Positions 1 through 8,261 of a stretch of DNA of 36,543 nt are shown in pieces. Source of the stretch: Cupriavidus basilensis. Lineage in GTDB: Bacteria; Pseudomonadota; Gammaproteobacteria; Burkholderiales; Burkholderiaceae. Where the stretch lies: contig NZ_JARJLM010000101.1 of assembly GCF_029335485.1 (NCBI RefSeq), forward strand, positions 1 through 36,543. Direction: 5' to 3'. Numbering within the stretch: the stretch's first letter is position 1; the number at the start of each line of letters is the position of its first letter. The translations under genes were made by a program, and so were the position numbers. The notes below the pieces were generated by a model. That model was not told the DNA's origin, did not search any database, and worked only from the letters and a program-made list of their open reading frames with translations.

Positions 1-809
1 ATGACCGGTCCCGCGTTGGGGCTGGACCAGGCCGGCGCCTGCACGCGCCAGCAGCGCAGCGCCTGCGCGGTGCGTCCCAGCAGGGCGTAGGAGAGCGCGG
101 TAAGGCGGGCGGGGGCGAGGTTGAGGAGATCGTCCAGGCGTGCGGCCGCCCAGCCGAAATACAGCAGCCTGGGCGTACGGTAGCCCCACATCGCATCGAG
201 CGTGTTGGCGAGGCGGTAGGCGAGCACGGCCGGCGCGCCGCCCACCAGGAACCAGAACAGCGCGCCAAAGACGGCGTCGTTGCCGTTCTCCAGCGCCGAT
301 TCGCAGGCGGCGCGCGCCAGGGCCTCGGTATCCGCGTCCGTGGTGTCGCGCGAGACGATGCGCGCGGTCAGCCGGCGCGCGACGGCCAGGTCGCCTTGCG
401 CCAGCGCGGTGGCAATCGGGGCGATGTGCTGGGCCAGGCTGCGCGCGCCCAGCGCGGCGTATAGCGCCAGCGCCTGCAGCAGCCAGGCCAGCAGCGCGCT
501 GAATTGCGCGGCGGCATGCACCAGCAGGGCGGCGAGGGCGGCCGGCACCAGCACCATCAGCGACCAGGCGGCAAGGCCGGCGAGCCGCTGGCGCGGCGGT
601 GCGCCGCCACGGTTGAGACGGCGTTCGAGCGCGGCGGCGAGCTTGCCGAAACCCACCAGCGGATGCCAGCGGCGCGGCTCGCCCAGCCACTGGTCAAGCA
701 GCACGCCGGCGATGGCGGCGGCCACGCAGGCCGGCCAGGTGAAGATGGGGAACGGCCACCACGACGTCAGCGACGAAAGCGGCGCAAGTGGCGACAGCGA
801 GGACAGCAT
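1..809 (-). CDS. cobD: Adenosylcobinamide-phosphate synthase CobD/CbiB (3' end beyond window)
   Basis: This inner-membrane enzyme attaches the aminopropanol arm to adenosylcobyric acid, giving adenosylcobinamide (phosphate), the step between CobQ and CobU. I translated the reverse strand directly: 269 codons are open from an ATG at 809 down to the window edge, so the C-terminus is missing. Family features seen are an early [20 protein letters not shown] segment, hydrophobic membrane stretches, the RIVSRDT segment, the [13 protein letters not shown] motif (related to the usual ESxxENxxDG), and a [14 protein letters not shown] segment followed by [14 protein letters not shown]. The start overlaps the cobU stop in a TGATG arrangement, which implies translational coupling in one leftward operon. 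The motif reads ND-A where DG is usual, a modest deviation. The identification is confident. Confidence 0.93.
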   Translation of the reverse strand, partial: MLSSLSPLAPLSSLTSWWPFPIFTWPACVAAAIAGVLLDQWLGEPRRWHPLVGFGKLAAALERRLNRGGAPPRQRLAGLAAWSLMVLVPAALAALLVHAAAQFSALLAWLLQALALYAALGARSLAQHIAPIATALAQGDLAVARRLTARIVSRDTTDADTEALARAACESALENGNDAVFGALFWFLVGGAPAVLAYRLANTLDAMWGYRTPRLLYFGWAAARLDDLLNLAPARLTALSYALLGRTAQALRCWRVQAPAWSSPNAGPV

Positions 810-1528
810 CAGCACGCCGGATCGGCGCCCTTGACGCTGATGGGAATGCCGGCCACCAGCAGCCGCACCCGGTCCGCGGCGGCGGCCAGCTTCTGGTTCA
901 GGCGCCCCAGTTCGTCCACATAGAAACGGGTGATGGCACCCATCGGCACCACGCCGAAGCCGATCTCGTTGGAGACCAGGATCACATGGCCGGGCAGGGT
1001 GGGCAGCGCTGCCAGCAAGGCATCGATTTCTTCGGTGAAGGCGGATGGCGGCGTGACCAGGCCATGGTCGGGATAGCTGCGGCCGTCGAGGAAGAGCAGG
1101 TTGTTGAGCCACAGCGTGACGCAGTCCACCAGGATGCAGCCGTCATGGCGGGCGTTGGCGTACAGCGCATCGGCCAGGTGGAGCGGGGATTCGACCAGGC
1201 CCCAGTCGGCCGGGCGCCGGGCGCGGTGCAGCGCGATGCGCAGCTGCATTTCCTCGTCGGAGGTGTCGTCGTCGTAGCGCGCGGTGGCGATATAGGTGAC
1301 CGGGCCGCCGGTGGCGGCGGCGTGATCGGTGGCCATCTGTTCGGCAAAGTGGCTCTTGCCGGAGCGCGCCCCGCCCAGTACCAGCGTGAGCTGGCGTACC
1401 GGGACGGCCGGCACCCTGGCGTGCGGCGCGGTAGCGGCCTGGGCTGCGCGTTCGCCGGCCGGCGCATGGCTGGATGCGCTGGCGGGCTCGACGGCGGAGG
1501 CAGTGGCGGAAGCATGGGCCGGAGTCAT
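809..1528 (-). CDS. cobU: Adenosylcobinamide kinase / adenosylcobinamide-phosphate guanylyltransferase
   Basis: This bifunctional enzyme phosphorylates adenosylcobinamide and transfers GMP to it, giving AdoCbi-GDP for the final nucleotide-loop assembly. The 239-residue product has a P-loop GGARSGKS at about 52-59 and typical CobU segments: TYIATA, the HRARRP block containing the guanylylated-histidine region, [14 protein letters not shown], and [11 protein letters not shown]. The core starts near residue 45. Families of this type are usually about 180 residues, so the Ala/Pro-rich first 43 residues are an unusual extension. The frame stays open further upstream, but that would run into cobQ, so I chose the ATG at 1528. 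That ATG lies exactly 6 nt after a TACAAT hexamer. cobD follows with a 1-nt overlap and cobQ is divergent across 91 bp. Confidence 0.93.
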   Translation of the reverse strand: MTPAHASATASAVEPASASSHAPAGERAAQAATAPHARVPAVPVRQLTLVLGGARSGKSHFAEQMATDHAAATGGPVTYIATARYDDDTSDEEMQLRIALHRARRPADWGLVESPLHLADALYANARHDGCILVDCVTLWLNNLLFLDGRSYPDHGLVTPPSAFTEEIDALLAALPTLPGHVILVSNEIGFGVVPMGAITRFYVDELGRLNQKLAAAADRVRLLVAGIPISVKGADPAC

Positions 1529-1534
1529 CCGGCT

Positions 1535-1540
1535 ATTGTA
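1535..1540 (-). promoter_or_regulatory. -10-like hexamer of cobU, possibly leaderless
   Basis: On the minus strand TACAAT is followed by six bases and then the cobU ATG at 1528. With normal -10 to +1 spacing, transcription would start at or within a base of the start codon. No -35 or Shine-Dalgarno sequence is visible. Confidence 0.45.
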
Positions 1541-1604
1541 GCGGGCGCCTCCCGCGACCGCACGCTCGCAATGGCGCCCGGCGGGCTGGCCGGCGGCGTG
1601 CCGG

Positions 1605-1613
1605 TGCGATAAT
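1605..1613 (+). promoter_or_regulatory. Extended -10 element of cobQ, possibly leaderless
   Basis: TGCGATAAT is an extended -10 (TG-n-GATAAT) ending six bases before the cobQ ATG at 1620. No ribosome-binding site lies between. It is back to back with the cobU element in the same 91-bp gap. I see no cobalamin riboswitch there, and the gap is too short to hold one. Confidence 0.5.
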
Positions 1614-1619
1614 CCCACG

Positions 1620-3167
1620 ATGCAAAAAAATCTCTCCAAAGCCGGCGCCCGGGCGTTCGCGGGTGGCTTGCGCGGTACCTTGATGGTGCAGGGCACCACC
1701 TCCGACGCGGGCAAGAGCACCCTGGTGGCGGGCCTGTGCCGGGTGCTGGCGCGCGCGGGCGTGCGCGTGGTCCCGTTCAAGCCGCAGAACATGGCGCTCA
1801 ACAGCGCCGTCACCGCCGACGGCGGCGAGATCGGGCGCGCCCAGGCCCTGCAGGCGCAGGCCGCCGGGCTGGCGCCCCATACCGATATGAATCCGGTGCT
1901 GCTCAAGCCCAGCAGCGACACCGGCGCGCAGATCATCATCCACGGCCAGGCGCGGCTGGATCTCGATGCGCGCGCCTATCACGCCTACAAGCCGGTGGCG
2001 ATGCAGGCGGTGCTGGCCTCGCACCGGCGCCTGGCGGACGCCTACGAAGTGGTGCTGGTGGAGGGCGCGGGCAGCCCGGCGGAGATCAACCTGCGCGACC
2101 GCGATATCGCCAATATGGGTTTTGCCGAAGCGGTGGACTGTCCGGTGGTGCTGGTGGCCGACATCGACCGCGGCGGCGTGTTCGCCCACCTGGTGGGCAC
2201 GCTGGACTGCCTGTCGGAGTCCGAGCGCGCACGCGTCAAGGGCTTCATCATCAACCGCTTCCGCGGCGACATCGCGCTGCTGCAGCCCGGGCTGGACTGG
2301 CTCGAAGCGCGCACCGGCAAGCCCGTGCTGGGCGTGCTGCCCTATCTGCACGGGCTGCACCTGGATGCCGAAGACGCCATCGTCGGCGCGCAGGCGGCGA
2401 AGCAGGGCGAGTTGCTGCGCGTGATCGTGCCGGTGTTGCCGCGCATCTCCAATCACACCGATTTCGACGCGCTGCGCGCGCATCCGCAGGTCGACCTGCG
2501 CTTTATCGGCCCGGGCATGCCGATTCCCCCGGCCGACCTGATCGTGCTGCCCGGCAGCAAGAGCGTGCGGGCTGACCTGGCCTTCCTGCGCGTCCATGGC
2601 TGGGAGCCGGCCTTGCGGCGGCACCTGCGCTATGGCGGCAAGGTGATCGGCATTTGCGGCGGCATGCAGATGCTGGGGCGGCAGGTGGCGGATCCGGCCG
2701 GCAATGAGGGTCCGGCCGGCAGCAGCGAAGGCTTCGGCCTGCTGGACTTCGACACCCTGCTGGCGCCGCACAAGCAGTTGCGCGTGGTGAGCGGGCGGCT
2801 GGCGCTGGGGGTGGCCGAGGCGCCCGCCGCGGTGCAAGGCTACGAGATCCACATGGGCGTCACCACCGGCCCGGCGCTGGCGCGGCCGGCGCTGTGGCTG
2901 GAGGGCGAGCGCCCCGACGGCGCGCAATCGGACGACGGGCAGGTGCTGGCGACCTACGTCCACGGCCTGTTCGACCAGCCCGGGGCGTGCGGCGCGCTGC
3001 TGCGCTGGGCCGGGCTGGCACGGGCCGAAGGCGTGGACCTGGCCGCGCTGCGCGAGGCGTCACTGGAGCGCCTGGCGGACACCCTGGCCGCGCACCTCGA
3101 CCTGGCGGCCTTGCTGGCGCCGCTGCAAGCCTTGCCGGCCGAGCCGCTGCCCCACGGCAACTGCTAA
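1620..3167 (+). CDS. cobQ: Cobyric acid synthase (glutamine-hydrolysing)
   Basis: CobQ amidates four side chains of adenosylcobyrinic acid a,c-diamide using glutamine and ATP, giving adenosylcobyric acid. The 515-residue length is somewhat above the usual 480-500. The N-terminal dethiobiotin-synthetase-like ATPase domain carries [12 protein letters not shown] near residues 23-34 and the characteristic [12 protein letters not shown] central [14 protein letters not shown] follows. The C-terminal class-I glutamine amidotransferase domain has LPGSKS, nucleophile Cys346 in [10 protein letters not shown], and the catalytic His448 in TYVHGLFD. I kept the first ATG because an extended -10 sits six bases upstream. 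An internal ATG at 1683 would begin just before the P-loop and is the alternative. The gene is divergent from cobU-cobD, with which it shares the pathway. Confidence 0.95.
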   Translation: MQKNLSKAGARAFAGGLRGTLMVQGTTSDAGKSTLVAGLCRVLARAGVRVVPFKPQNMALNSAVTADGGEIGRAQALQAQAAGLAPHTDMNPVLLKPSSDTGAQIIIHGQARLDLDARAYHAYKPVAMQAVLASHRRLADAYEVVLVEGAGSPAEINLRDRDIANMGFAEAVDCPVVLVADIDRGGVFAHLVGTLDCLSESERARVKGFIINRFRGDIALLQPGLDWLEARTGKPVLGVLPYLHGLHLDAEDAIVGAQAAKQGELLRVIVPVLPRISNHTDFDALRAHPQVDLRFIGPGMPIPPADLIVLPGSKSVRADLAFLRVHGWEPALRRHLRYGGKVIGICGGMQMLGRQVADPAGNEGPAGSSEGFGLLDFDTLLAPHKQLRVVSGRLALGVAEAPAAVQGYEIHMGVTTGPALARPALWLEGERPDGAQSDDGQVLATYVHGLFDQPGACGALLRWAGLARAEGVDLAALREASLERLADTLAAHLDLAALLAPLQALPAEPLPHGNC

Positions 3168-3280
3168 ACTCGTGGACGGGCTTGCTCCGCCAGGGCCTGG
3201 AGGCGGCAAGGCCATGGCGGAAACCGGAGCGGCGCGCCTGCGGGCAGCGCTGCCGTGGCACGATATCCCGGAGACTTCCC

Positions 3281-3931
3281 ATGCCCGTTGTCGTAATTGC
3301 CAATCCCAAAGGCGGCGTAGGCAAGACCACGCTGGCCACCAACCTGGCGGGCTACTTCGCCAGCGCCGGCCATGCCGTGATGCTGGGCGACACGGACCGG
3401 CAGCAATCCTCGCGCGCCTGGCTGGGTTTGCGCCCGGCCTCGGCACCGCCGATCCGCACCTGGGACATCAGCTCGGACCAGATCGCGCGTCCGCCCAAGG
3501 GCACCACCCATGTCGTGCTGGACACTCCCGCCGGCCTGCACGGCTGGCGCTACAACGATGTGATGAAGCTGGCGCACCGCGTGGTGGTGCCGTTGCAGCC
3601 TTCGCTGTTCGATATTCTCGCCACCCAGGAATTCCTTGCCCGCCTGGCCGGCGACAAGCGCGTGCGCCATGGCGAGGTGGAGGTTGGCGTGATCGGCATG
3701 CGGGTCGACCTGCGCACCCGCTCTGCCGACCAGCTGCAGCGCTTCGTTGCGGACCTGGGGCTGCCGGTGCTGGGTTTCCTGCGCGACACCCAGAACTACG
3801 TGCAACTGGCCGCGCACGGCCTGACCCTGTGGGATGTGGCGCCCTCGCGCGTGGCGCGCGACTGGGAGCAGTGGCAACCCATCATCGGCTGGCTGGAGCA
3901 GCGGGCTCCGGCTGGCCGCCCAGGCGCCTGA
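3281..3931 (+). CDS. Small ParA/Soj-family ATPase
   Basis: This 216-residue P-loop ATPase of the ParA/MinD superfamily has the deviant Walker A KGGVGKTT at about 10-17, a Walker A' region GDTDRQQSSRAWL, and Walker B VVLDTPAGLHG. Members position plasmids, chromosomes or protein clusters by ATP-dependent dimerisation on DNA or membrane. It lacks the N-terminal helix-turn-helix of long plasmid ParAs, and no parB or parS was found beside it, so it is an orphan. The start at 3281 has a GGAG a few bases upstream. It lies 113 bp after cobQ in the same direction and may be co-transcribed. Its last 50 bp overlap the 3' end of the opposing acetyltransferase gene. The family is certain and the cargo is unknown. 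Confidence 0.88.
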   Translation: MPVVVIANPKGGVGKTTLATNLAGYFASAGHAVMLGDTDRQQSSRAWLGLRPASAPPIRTWDISSDQIARPPKGTTHVVLDTPAGLHGWRYNDVMKLAHRVVVPLQPSLFDILATQEFLARLAGDKRVRHGEVEVGVIGMRVDLRTRSADQLQRFVADLGLPVLGFLRDTQNYVQLAAHGLTLWDVAPSRVARDWEQWQPIIGWLEQRAPAGRPGA

Positions 3932-4463
3932 GCAGCGCGTCCACGTCGGGCCAGCGCACGCGGCGCACGGGCACGATGAGCTTGGCGCCGGGAAACAGAT
4001 CGTCGAACGGTTCGCTTTCGATGCCTTCCAGGCGCCGGTAAAACTCGCGCGCCTGCGTGTTGCCTTCCAGCACATAGAGAAAGAGCGGCTGCCCGGGCCA
4101 GCCGCCGGCCACGCGCCGCGCGCAATGCGCGAACAGTCGCTTGCCCAGGCCCAGGCCGTGCCACTGCGGCAGCACATGCAGGTTGTCCAGGTAGATGCCG
4201 AATTGCGGCTCGGCCTCGGGCTGCAGGCAGTAAAAGCCGGCGGGTTCGCCGTCGACGCGGGCCAGGATCACCTCCAGCGGAGCCTCGGCGCCTTGCTGCA
4301 ACCGGGCTTGCCAGGTTTGCAGGCGCTCGGCCGGGGCGGTGTGCTCAAGGTAATCCGCGGGCAACTGGCCGTGGTAGGCGAATTGCCAGCTGCGCGTGTG
4401 CAGATCGGCAATCAGGGCGGCGTCTTGCGCGCCGGCGGGCAATAGTTCGATCGATCGGGTCAT
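3882..4463 (-). CDS. GNAT-family N-acetyltransferase
   Basis: This predicted 193-residue acetyl-CoA-dependent acetyltransferase has the N-terminal ALIADLHTRSWQFAYHGQLP segment typical of GNAT proteins. A central strand (FGIYLDNLHVLPQWHGLGLG) follows, with the acetyl-CoA pyrophosphate-binding Q-x-x-G-x-G-like loop in WHGLGLGKRLF. Later comes the NTQAREFYRRLEG segment that usually closes the fold. The substrate cannot be read from the sequence. I chose the ATG at 4463; an upstream TTG at 4511 would add 16 residues without a better ribosome-binding site. The 3' end overlaps the convergent parA-like gene by 50 bp, so both proteins share coding DNA for their C-terminal tails. Confidence 0.87.
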   Translation of the reverse strand: MTRSIELLPAGAQDAALIADLHTRSWQFAYHGQLPADYLEHTAPAERLQTWQARLQQGAEAPLEVILARVDGEPAGFYCLQPEAEPQFGIYLDNLHVLPQWHGLGLGKRLFAHCARRVAGGWPGQPLFLYVLEGNTQAREFYRRLEGIESEPFDDLFPGAKLIVPVRRVRWPDVDALLRRLGGQPEPAAPASR

Positions 4464-4575
4464 GTTCAGCGCAGGGGTTCCGGCGGTGCGGCATTCGCCA
4501 TTCTGCCGCAAACCGGCAAGGATCGGCCGTCGCCAGGCCGATCATCCAAGGTGGCGTGCCGCAGCGGGCGCCGCC

Positions 4576-4584
4576 TGATAGAAT
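4576..4584 (+). promoter_or_regulatory. Extended -10 of the PepSY gene
   Basis: TGATAGAAT matches an extended -10 (TG-n-TAGAAT). Transcription would begin near 4591, immediately before the AT-rich possible Fur site and about 100 bp before the PepSY start codon. No good -35 is visible. Confidence 0.4.
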
Positions 4585-4591
4585 CGCGAAT

Positions 4592-4610
4592 CTTTCGCAT
4601 TCTCATTATT
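4592..4610. promoter_or_regulatory. Possible Fur-like operator
   Basis: Ten of 19 positions match the classical Fur box, with the right half CATTATT almost perfect. On the minus strand, AATAATGAGAAT matches 10 of 12 bases of two GATAAT-type hexamers. It is an AT-rich island in very GC-rich DNA, placed at the predicted transcription start of a PepSY gene, a family often linked to iron-siderophore loci. The call is by eye only. Confidence 0.35.
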
Positions 4611-4693
4611 GCCGGTGTGATGCCTGAGTTGTTTCACTGGCATGCGATCCCTAGTCCGCACCCCCGCACCCCACACAACCGCTTCCCTTTCCC

Positions 4694-5884
4694 ATGGTCA
4701 CCGGCCGCCTGCGCGTCGTTTTCGTCAAGATCCACCTCTACATCGGCCTGTGGCTGGGCCTGTTCTTCATCATGCTCGGACTGACCGGCGCGGCCATCGC
4801 CTGGCGCGACGAGATCGATGTGCTGCTCAATCCGGAATTGCTCGCCGCTTCGGCCGAGACGCCGTTGCCGGTCGCGCCGGCGACGGTCCAGGCGGTGACC
4901 GACAAGCTCCAGGGCGATCCGCGCTATGGCCGTCCCGGCCTGCTGATGCTGCCGGCCGCGCCGCATGACGTGTTCGTGGCCTGGTATCCGCTCAAGGGGC
5001 CGCCCAGCGCCGGCCGTTCGCGCCAGGTGATGGTCGATCCGGTGACGCTGGCGGTGAAGGGCGAACGGGTCTGGGGCGAGCCCGGCCTGTCGCGGCCGCT
5101 GCTGATGCCGACCTTGTTTCAGCTGCACCACTATCTGCTGTCCGGCGAGACCGGGCGGACCATCCTGGGCATTGCCGGCATGCTGCTGCTGGTGATGGTG
5201 ATCGGCGGGGTGGTGCTGTGGTGGCCCAGGTTCAGGCTGCGTGCCATCGTGCAGGCGTTCCGCATCAGCCATGGCGGCTCGTGGTCACGCTTCAATTACT
5301 CGCTGCATCGCGCCGGTGGCATCCTGGTGGCACCGGTGCTCGCCACCATCGCGTTTTCCGGCTGGTACCTGAACCTGCCCAAGTGGGTGACGCCGCTGGT
5401 GGCCAGCGTGGCGACGGTGACGCCGCCCGGCAAGCCGGTCTCGGCCCCGGCGCCGGCCGGCACGCCACAGCTGGGTGCCGCGCAGGCGGTGAGCACGGCA
5501 CAGGCGCTCTATCCGGCCGCGCTGGTGACGCGCGTGAGCTTTCCGCGCAAGGCCGGCGATCCCTTCGAGGTCCGCGTGCGCCAGCCCGGCGAGGTGCGCC
5601 AGGGCAGCGGCGCCACCCGCATCTGGCTCGACGCCCACACCGGCAGGCGCCTGGGTGCGCGAGATCCGATGGATGCCCCGGCGGGGGATACCTTCCTCAA
5701 CTGGATGTACCCGCTGCATACCGGCGAGGCCTTTGGCTTGCCGGGGCGGATCTTTATCTCGGTGTTCGGGCTGGTGCCCTTGCTGTTCGCGGTGACCGGC
5801 GTGCTGATCTGGTGGAAGCGGCGGAGCGGCCACCGGCGGCATGTGGCGAAGACGCTGCAGCGTGCCGGGGTGCGGGAGGCTTGA
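4694..5884 (+). CDS. PepSY-associated transmembrane protein
   Basis: This 396-residue inner-membrane protein of the PepSY_TM family is often encoded beside TonB-dependent siderophore receptors, and some members act as ferric-siderophore reductases. The N-terminus KIHLYIGLWLGLFFIMLGLT is the diagnostic first helix. Further helices lie at about 155-175 (GIAGMLLLVMVIGGVVLWW), 205-225 (after YSLHRAGGIL) and 350-375 (ISVFGLVPLLFAVTGVLIWW). Between them are two periplasmic PepSY-like segments, and conserved histidines occur at HLYIG, QLHHYL, SLHRAGG and PLHTGE. The basic C-terminal tail is cytoplasmic. The start at 4694 lacks a clear ribosome-binding site. No receptor gene is adjacent. An upstream possible Fur site suggests iron control. 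The substrate or electron donor is not evident. Confidence 0.88.
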   Translation: MVTGRLRVVFVKIHLYIGLWLGLFFIMLGLTGAAIAWRDEIDVLLNPELLAASAETPLPVAPATVQAVTDKLQGDPRYGRPGLLMLPAAPHDVFVAWYPLKGPPSAGRSRQVMVDPVTLAVKGERVWGEPGLSRPLLMPTLFQLHHYLLSGETGRTILGIAGMLLLVMVIGGVVLWWPRFRLRAIVQAFRISHGGSWSRFNYSLHRAGGILVAPVLATIAFSGWYLNLPKWVTPLVASVATVTPPGKPVSAPAPAGTPQLGAAQAVSTAQALYPAALVTRVSFPRKAGDPFEVRVRQPGEVRQGSGATRIWLDAHTGRRLGARDPMDAPAGDTFLNWMYPLHTGEAFGLPGRIFISVFGLVPLLFAVTGVLIWWKRRSGHRRHVAKTLQRAGVREA

Positions 5885-5918
5885 GGTTTCTTGCAGGCAG
5901 TCCGGGTGGGTCATGCCG

Positions 5919-5954
5919 ATGAAAAAGGCCAACCGCGTGGTTGGCCTTTTTCAT
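5919..5954. terminator. Bidirectional intrinsic terminator
   Basis: A perfect 16-bp inverted repeat (5919-5934 with 5939-5954) has a 4-base loop, A5 on the left and T5 on the right inside the stem. It lies between the ends of the PepSY gene (rightward) and panC (leftward) and would stop both. Confidence 0.88.
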
Positions 5955-6002
5955 GGGAGAAACCTGAGTGCCCGGCGGTTTTGGCGCACTGGGCGTATCA
6001 GG

Positions 6003-6977
<975 letters not shown>

Positions 6978-6990
6978 CTAACGGCAGGGC

Positions 6991-7872
6991 TTAGCTTGGA
7001 ATGTACGCCAATCGCACATAAATGGGCGCGAAGGGCTCTGCCTGGGTGATCTCCACCAGGGATTCGCGCGAGAGTTCGAGCATGGCGATGAAGTTGACCA
7101 CCACCACCGGCACGCCCTTGCCGGAGCGCACGGCTTCTTCGAACAGCTCGGTGAACTCCATGAAGCGGGCATGCTGCAGGCGGCGCAGGATGTGGCTCAT
7201 ATGCTCGCGCACCGACAATTCCTCGCGCGAGATCTTGTGGTGCTGGTTGAGCTTGGCGCGCCTGATCACGTCGGCCCAGGCGGCCTGCAGGTCCGCTACC
7301 TCGACGTCAGGGAAGCGCGGCGCGAGGCTTTGTTCGATATAGACCTGGGAGTGCAGGAAATCGCGCCCGAGCTGCGGCACCTGGTCGATGCGCATGGCTG
7401 CGAGCTTCATCTGCTCGTATTCCAGCAGGCGGCGCACCAGTTCGGCGCGCGGGTCCTCGGCTTCATCCTCGTTGTCGGCTTTCTTCACCGGCAACAGCAT
7501 GCGCGACTTGATCTCGATCAGCATCGCCGCCATCAACAGGTATTCGGCGGCCAGTTCCAGGTTGCTCTTGCGGATCTGCTCGATATACGCCAGGTACTGG
7601 CGCGTGACTTGCGCCATCGGGATATCAAGGACATTGAAGTTCTGCCTGCGGATCAGGTAGAGCAGCAGGTCCAGCGGCCCTTCGAAGGCTTCCAGGAAGA
7701 CTTCCAGCGCATCCGGCGGGATGTACAGGTCTTGCGGCAGCTTGAACAGCGGCTCGCCGTACAGGCGCGCGAACGCCATGCCATCGACAGCGGCCGGGGT
7801 GGAGTCCTGGCCGGGTGCCACGCTCGGCAGCTCGAGCGCCGGCGCCAGCTTGTCCTGCTCGCTCTGGTTCAT
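6991..7872 (-). CDS. scpA: Segregation and condensation protein A
   Basis: ScpA is the kleisin that bridges SMC ATPase heads and binds ScpB in the bacterial condensin that organises the chromosome. The 293-residue product carries the family signature FEGPLDLLLYLIRRQNFNVL, followed by QVTRQYLAYIEQI and the LAAEYLLMAAMLIEIKSRML block that contacts the SMC neck. The C-terminal winged-helix region ends with VVVNFIAMLELSRE. The ATG at 7872 was chosen because the upstream frame overlaps the DUF3460 gene. The first 30 residues are not conserved-looking. The DUF3460 gene ends 22 bp upstream on the same strand, implying an operon. No scpB or smc is present in the window. Confidence 0.95.
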   Translation of the reverse strand: MNQSEQDKLAPALELPSVAPGQDSTPAAVDGMAFARLYGEPLFKLPQDLYIPPDALEVFLEAFEGPLDLLLYLIRRQNFNVLDIPMAQVTRQYLAYIEQIRKSNLELAAEYLLMAAMLIEIKSRMLLPVKKADNEDEAEDPRAELVRRLLEYEQMKLAAMRIDQVPQLGRDFLHSQVYIEQSLAPRFPDVEVADLQAAWADVIRRAKLNQHHKISREELSVREHMSHILRRLQHARFMEFTELFEEAVRSGKGVPVVVVNFIAMLELSRESLVEITQAEPFAPIYVRLAYIPS

Positions 7873-7894
7873 CTCGGGACGGGCCGGTAAAGGC

Positions 7895-8083
7895 TCAGTC
7901 CAGCGAGTAGACGTATGGCTTTTGCGGCACGCGGGAGACTTCCGCGCGGGCACGCTCCTCGAGGTTGATCGGCGTCTTGTCCCACAGCAGGGCGCGGCCC
8001 TGCCGTTGTTCTGCTTCCAGGGAAGGGTGTTCTTCCTTGAGCGACTTCAGGAACTGGGTGATATCCGATTCGTACAGGGCCAT
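7895..8083 (-). CDS. DUF3460 family small protein
   Basis: This 62-residue cytoplasmic protein of unknown function is the right size for DUF3460, a family I know from Burkholderiales. Conserved-looking segments are YESDITQFLKSLKEEHP, RQGRALLWDK and SRVPQKPYVY near the C-terminus. It has no signal peptide, membrane segment or cysteine. It starts at an ATG at 8083, is led by a TAAAAT hexamer about 36 bp upstream, and is followed after 22 bp by scpA on the same strand, so it is probably the first gene of the scpA operon. The function is unknown. Confidence 0.85.
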   Translation of the reverse strand: MALYESDITQFLKSLKEEHPSLEAEQRQGRALLWDKTPINLEERARAEVSRVPQKPYVYSLD

Positions 8084-8118
8084 GGCGGGAATCTGGGTGA
8101 AATTGGCGAACAGCCCGG

Positions 8119-8124
8119 ATTTTA
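8119..8124 (-). promoter_or_regulatory. -10-like hexamer of the DUF3460-scpA operon
   Basis: TAAAAT on the minus strand lies 36 bp before the DUF3460 ATG. A TTGCAG lies 15 bp upstream of it, shorter than the ideal spacing, so this is a tentative promoter. Confidence 0.35.
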
Positions 8125-8261
8125 CCGTATCGGGAGGGCCTGCAACGGGATTGCATGCGATTGGCTCGATTTGGCCGCGGCGGTGGTCTTTTTGGCCCGC
8201 TCGGGCAGGCCGGACGCGCGGGTGTGGTCAAATATGGACTTTGCCCGACACGCACCAATCG

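Noticed and set aside
788-1612. A 274-codon plus-strand frame opposite cobU
   Set aside because: It is fully antisense to cobU, which carries a clear P-loop and family motifs.
1529-1619. Cobalamin riboswitch between cobU and cobQ
   Set aside because: The gap is only 91 bp and no B12-box-like conserved core was seen.
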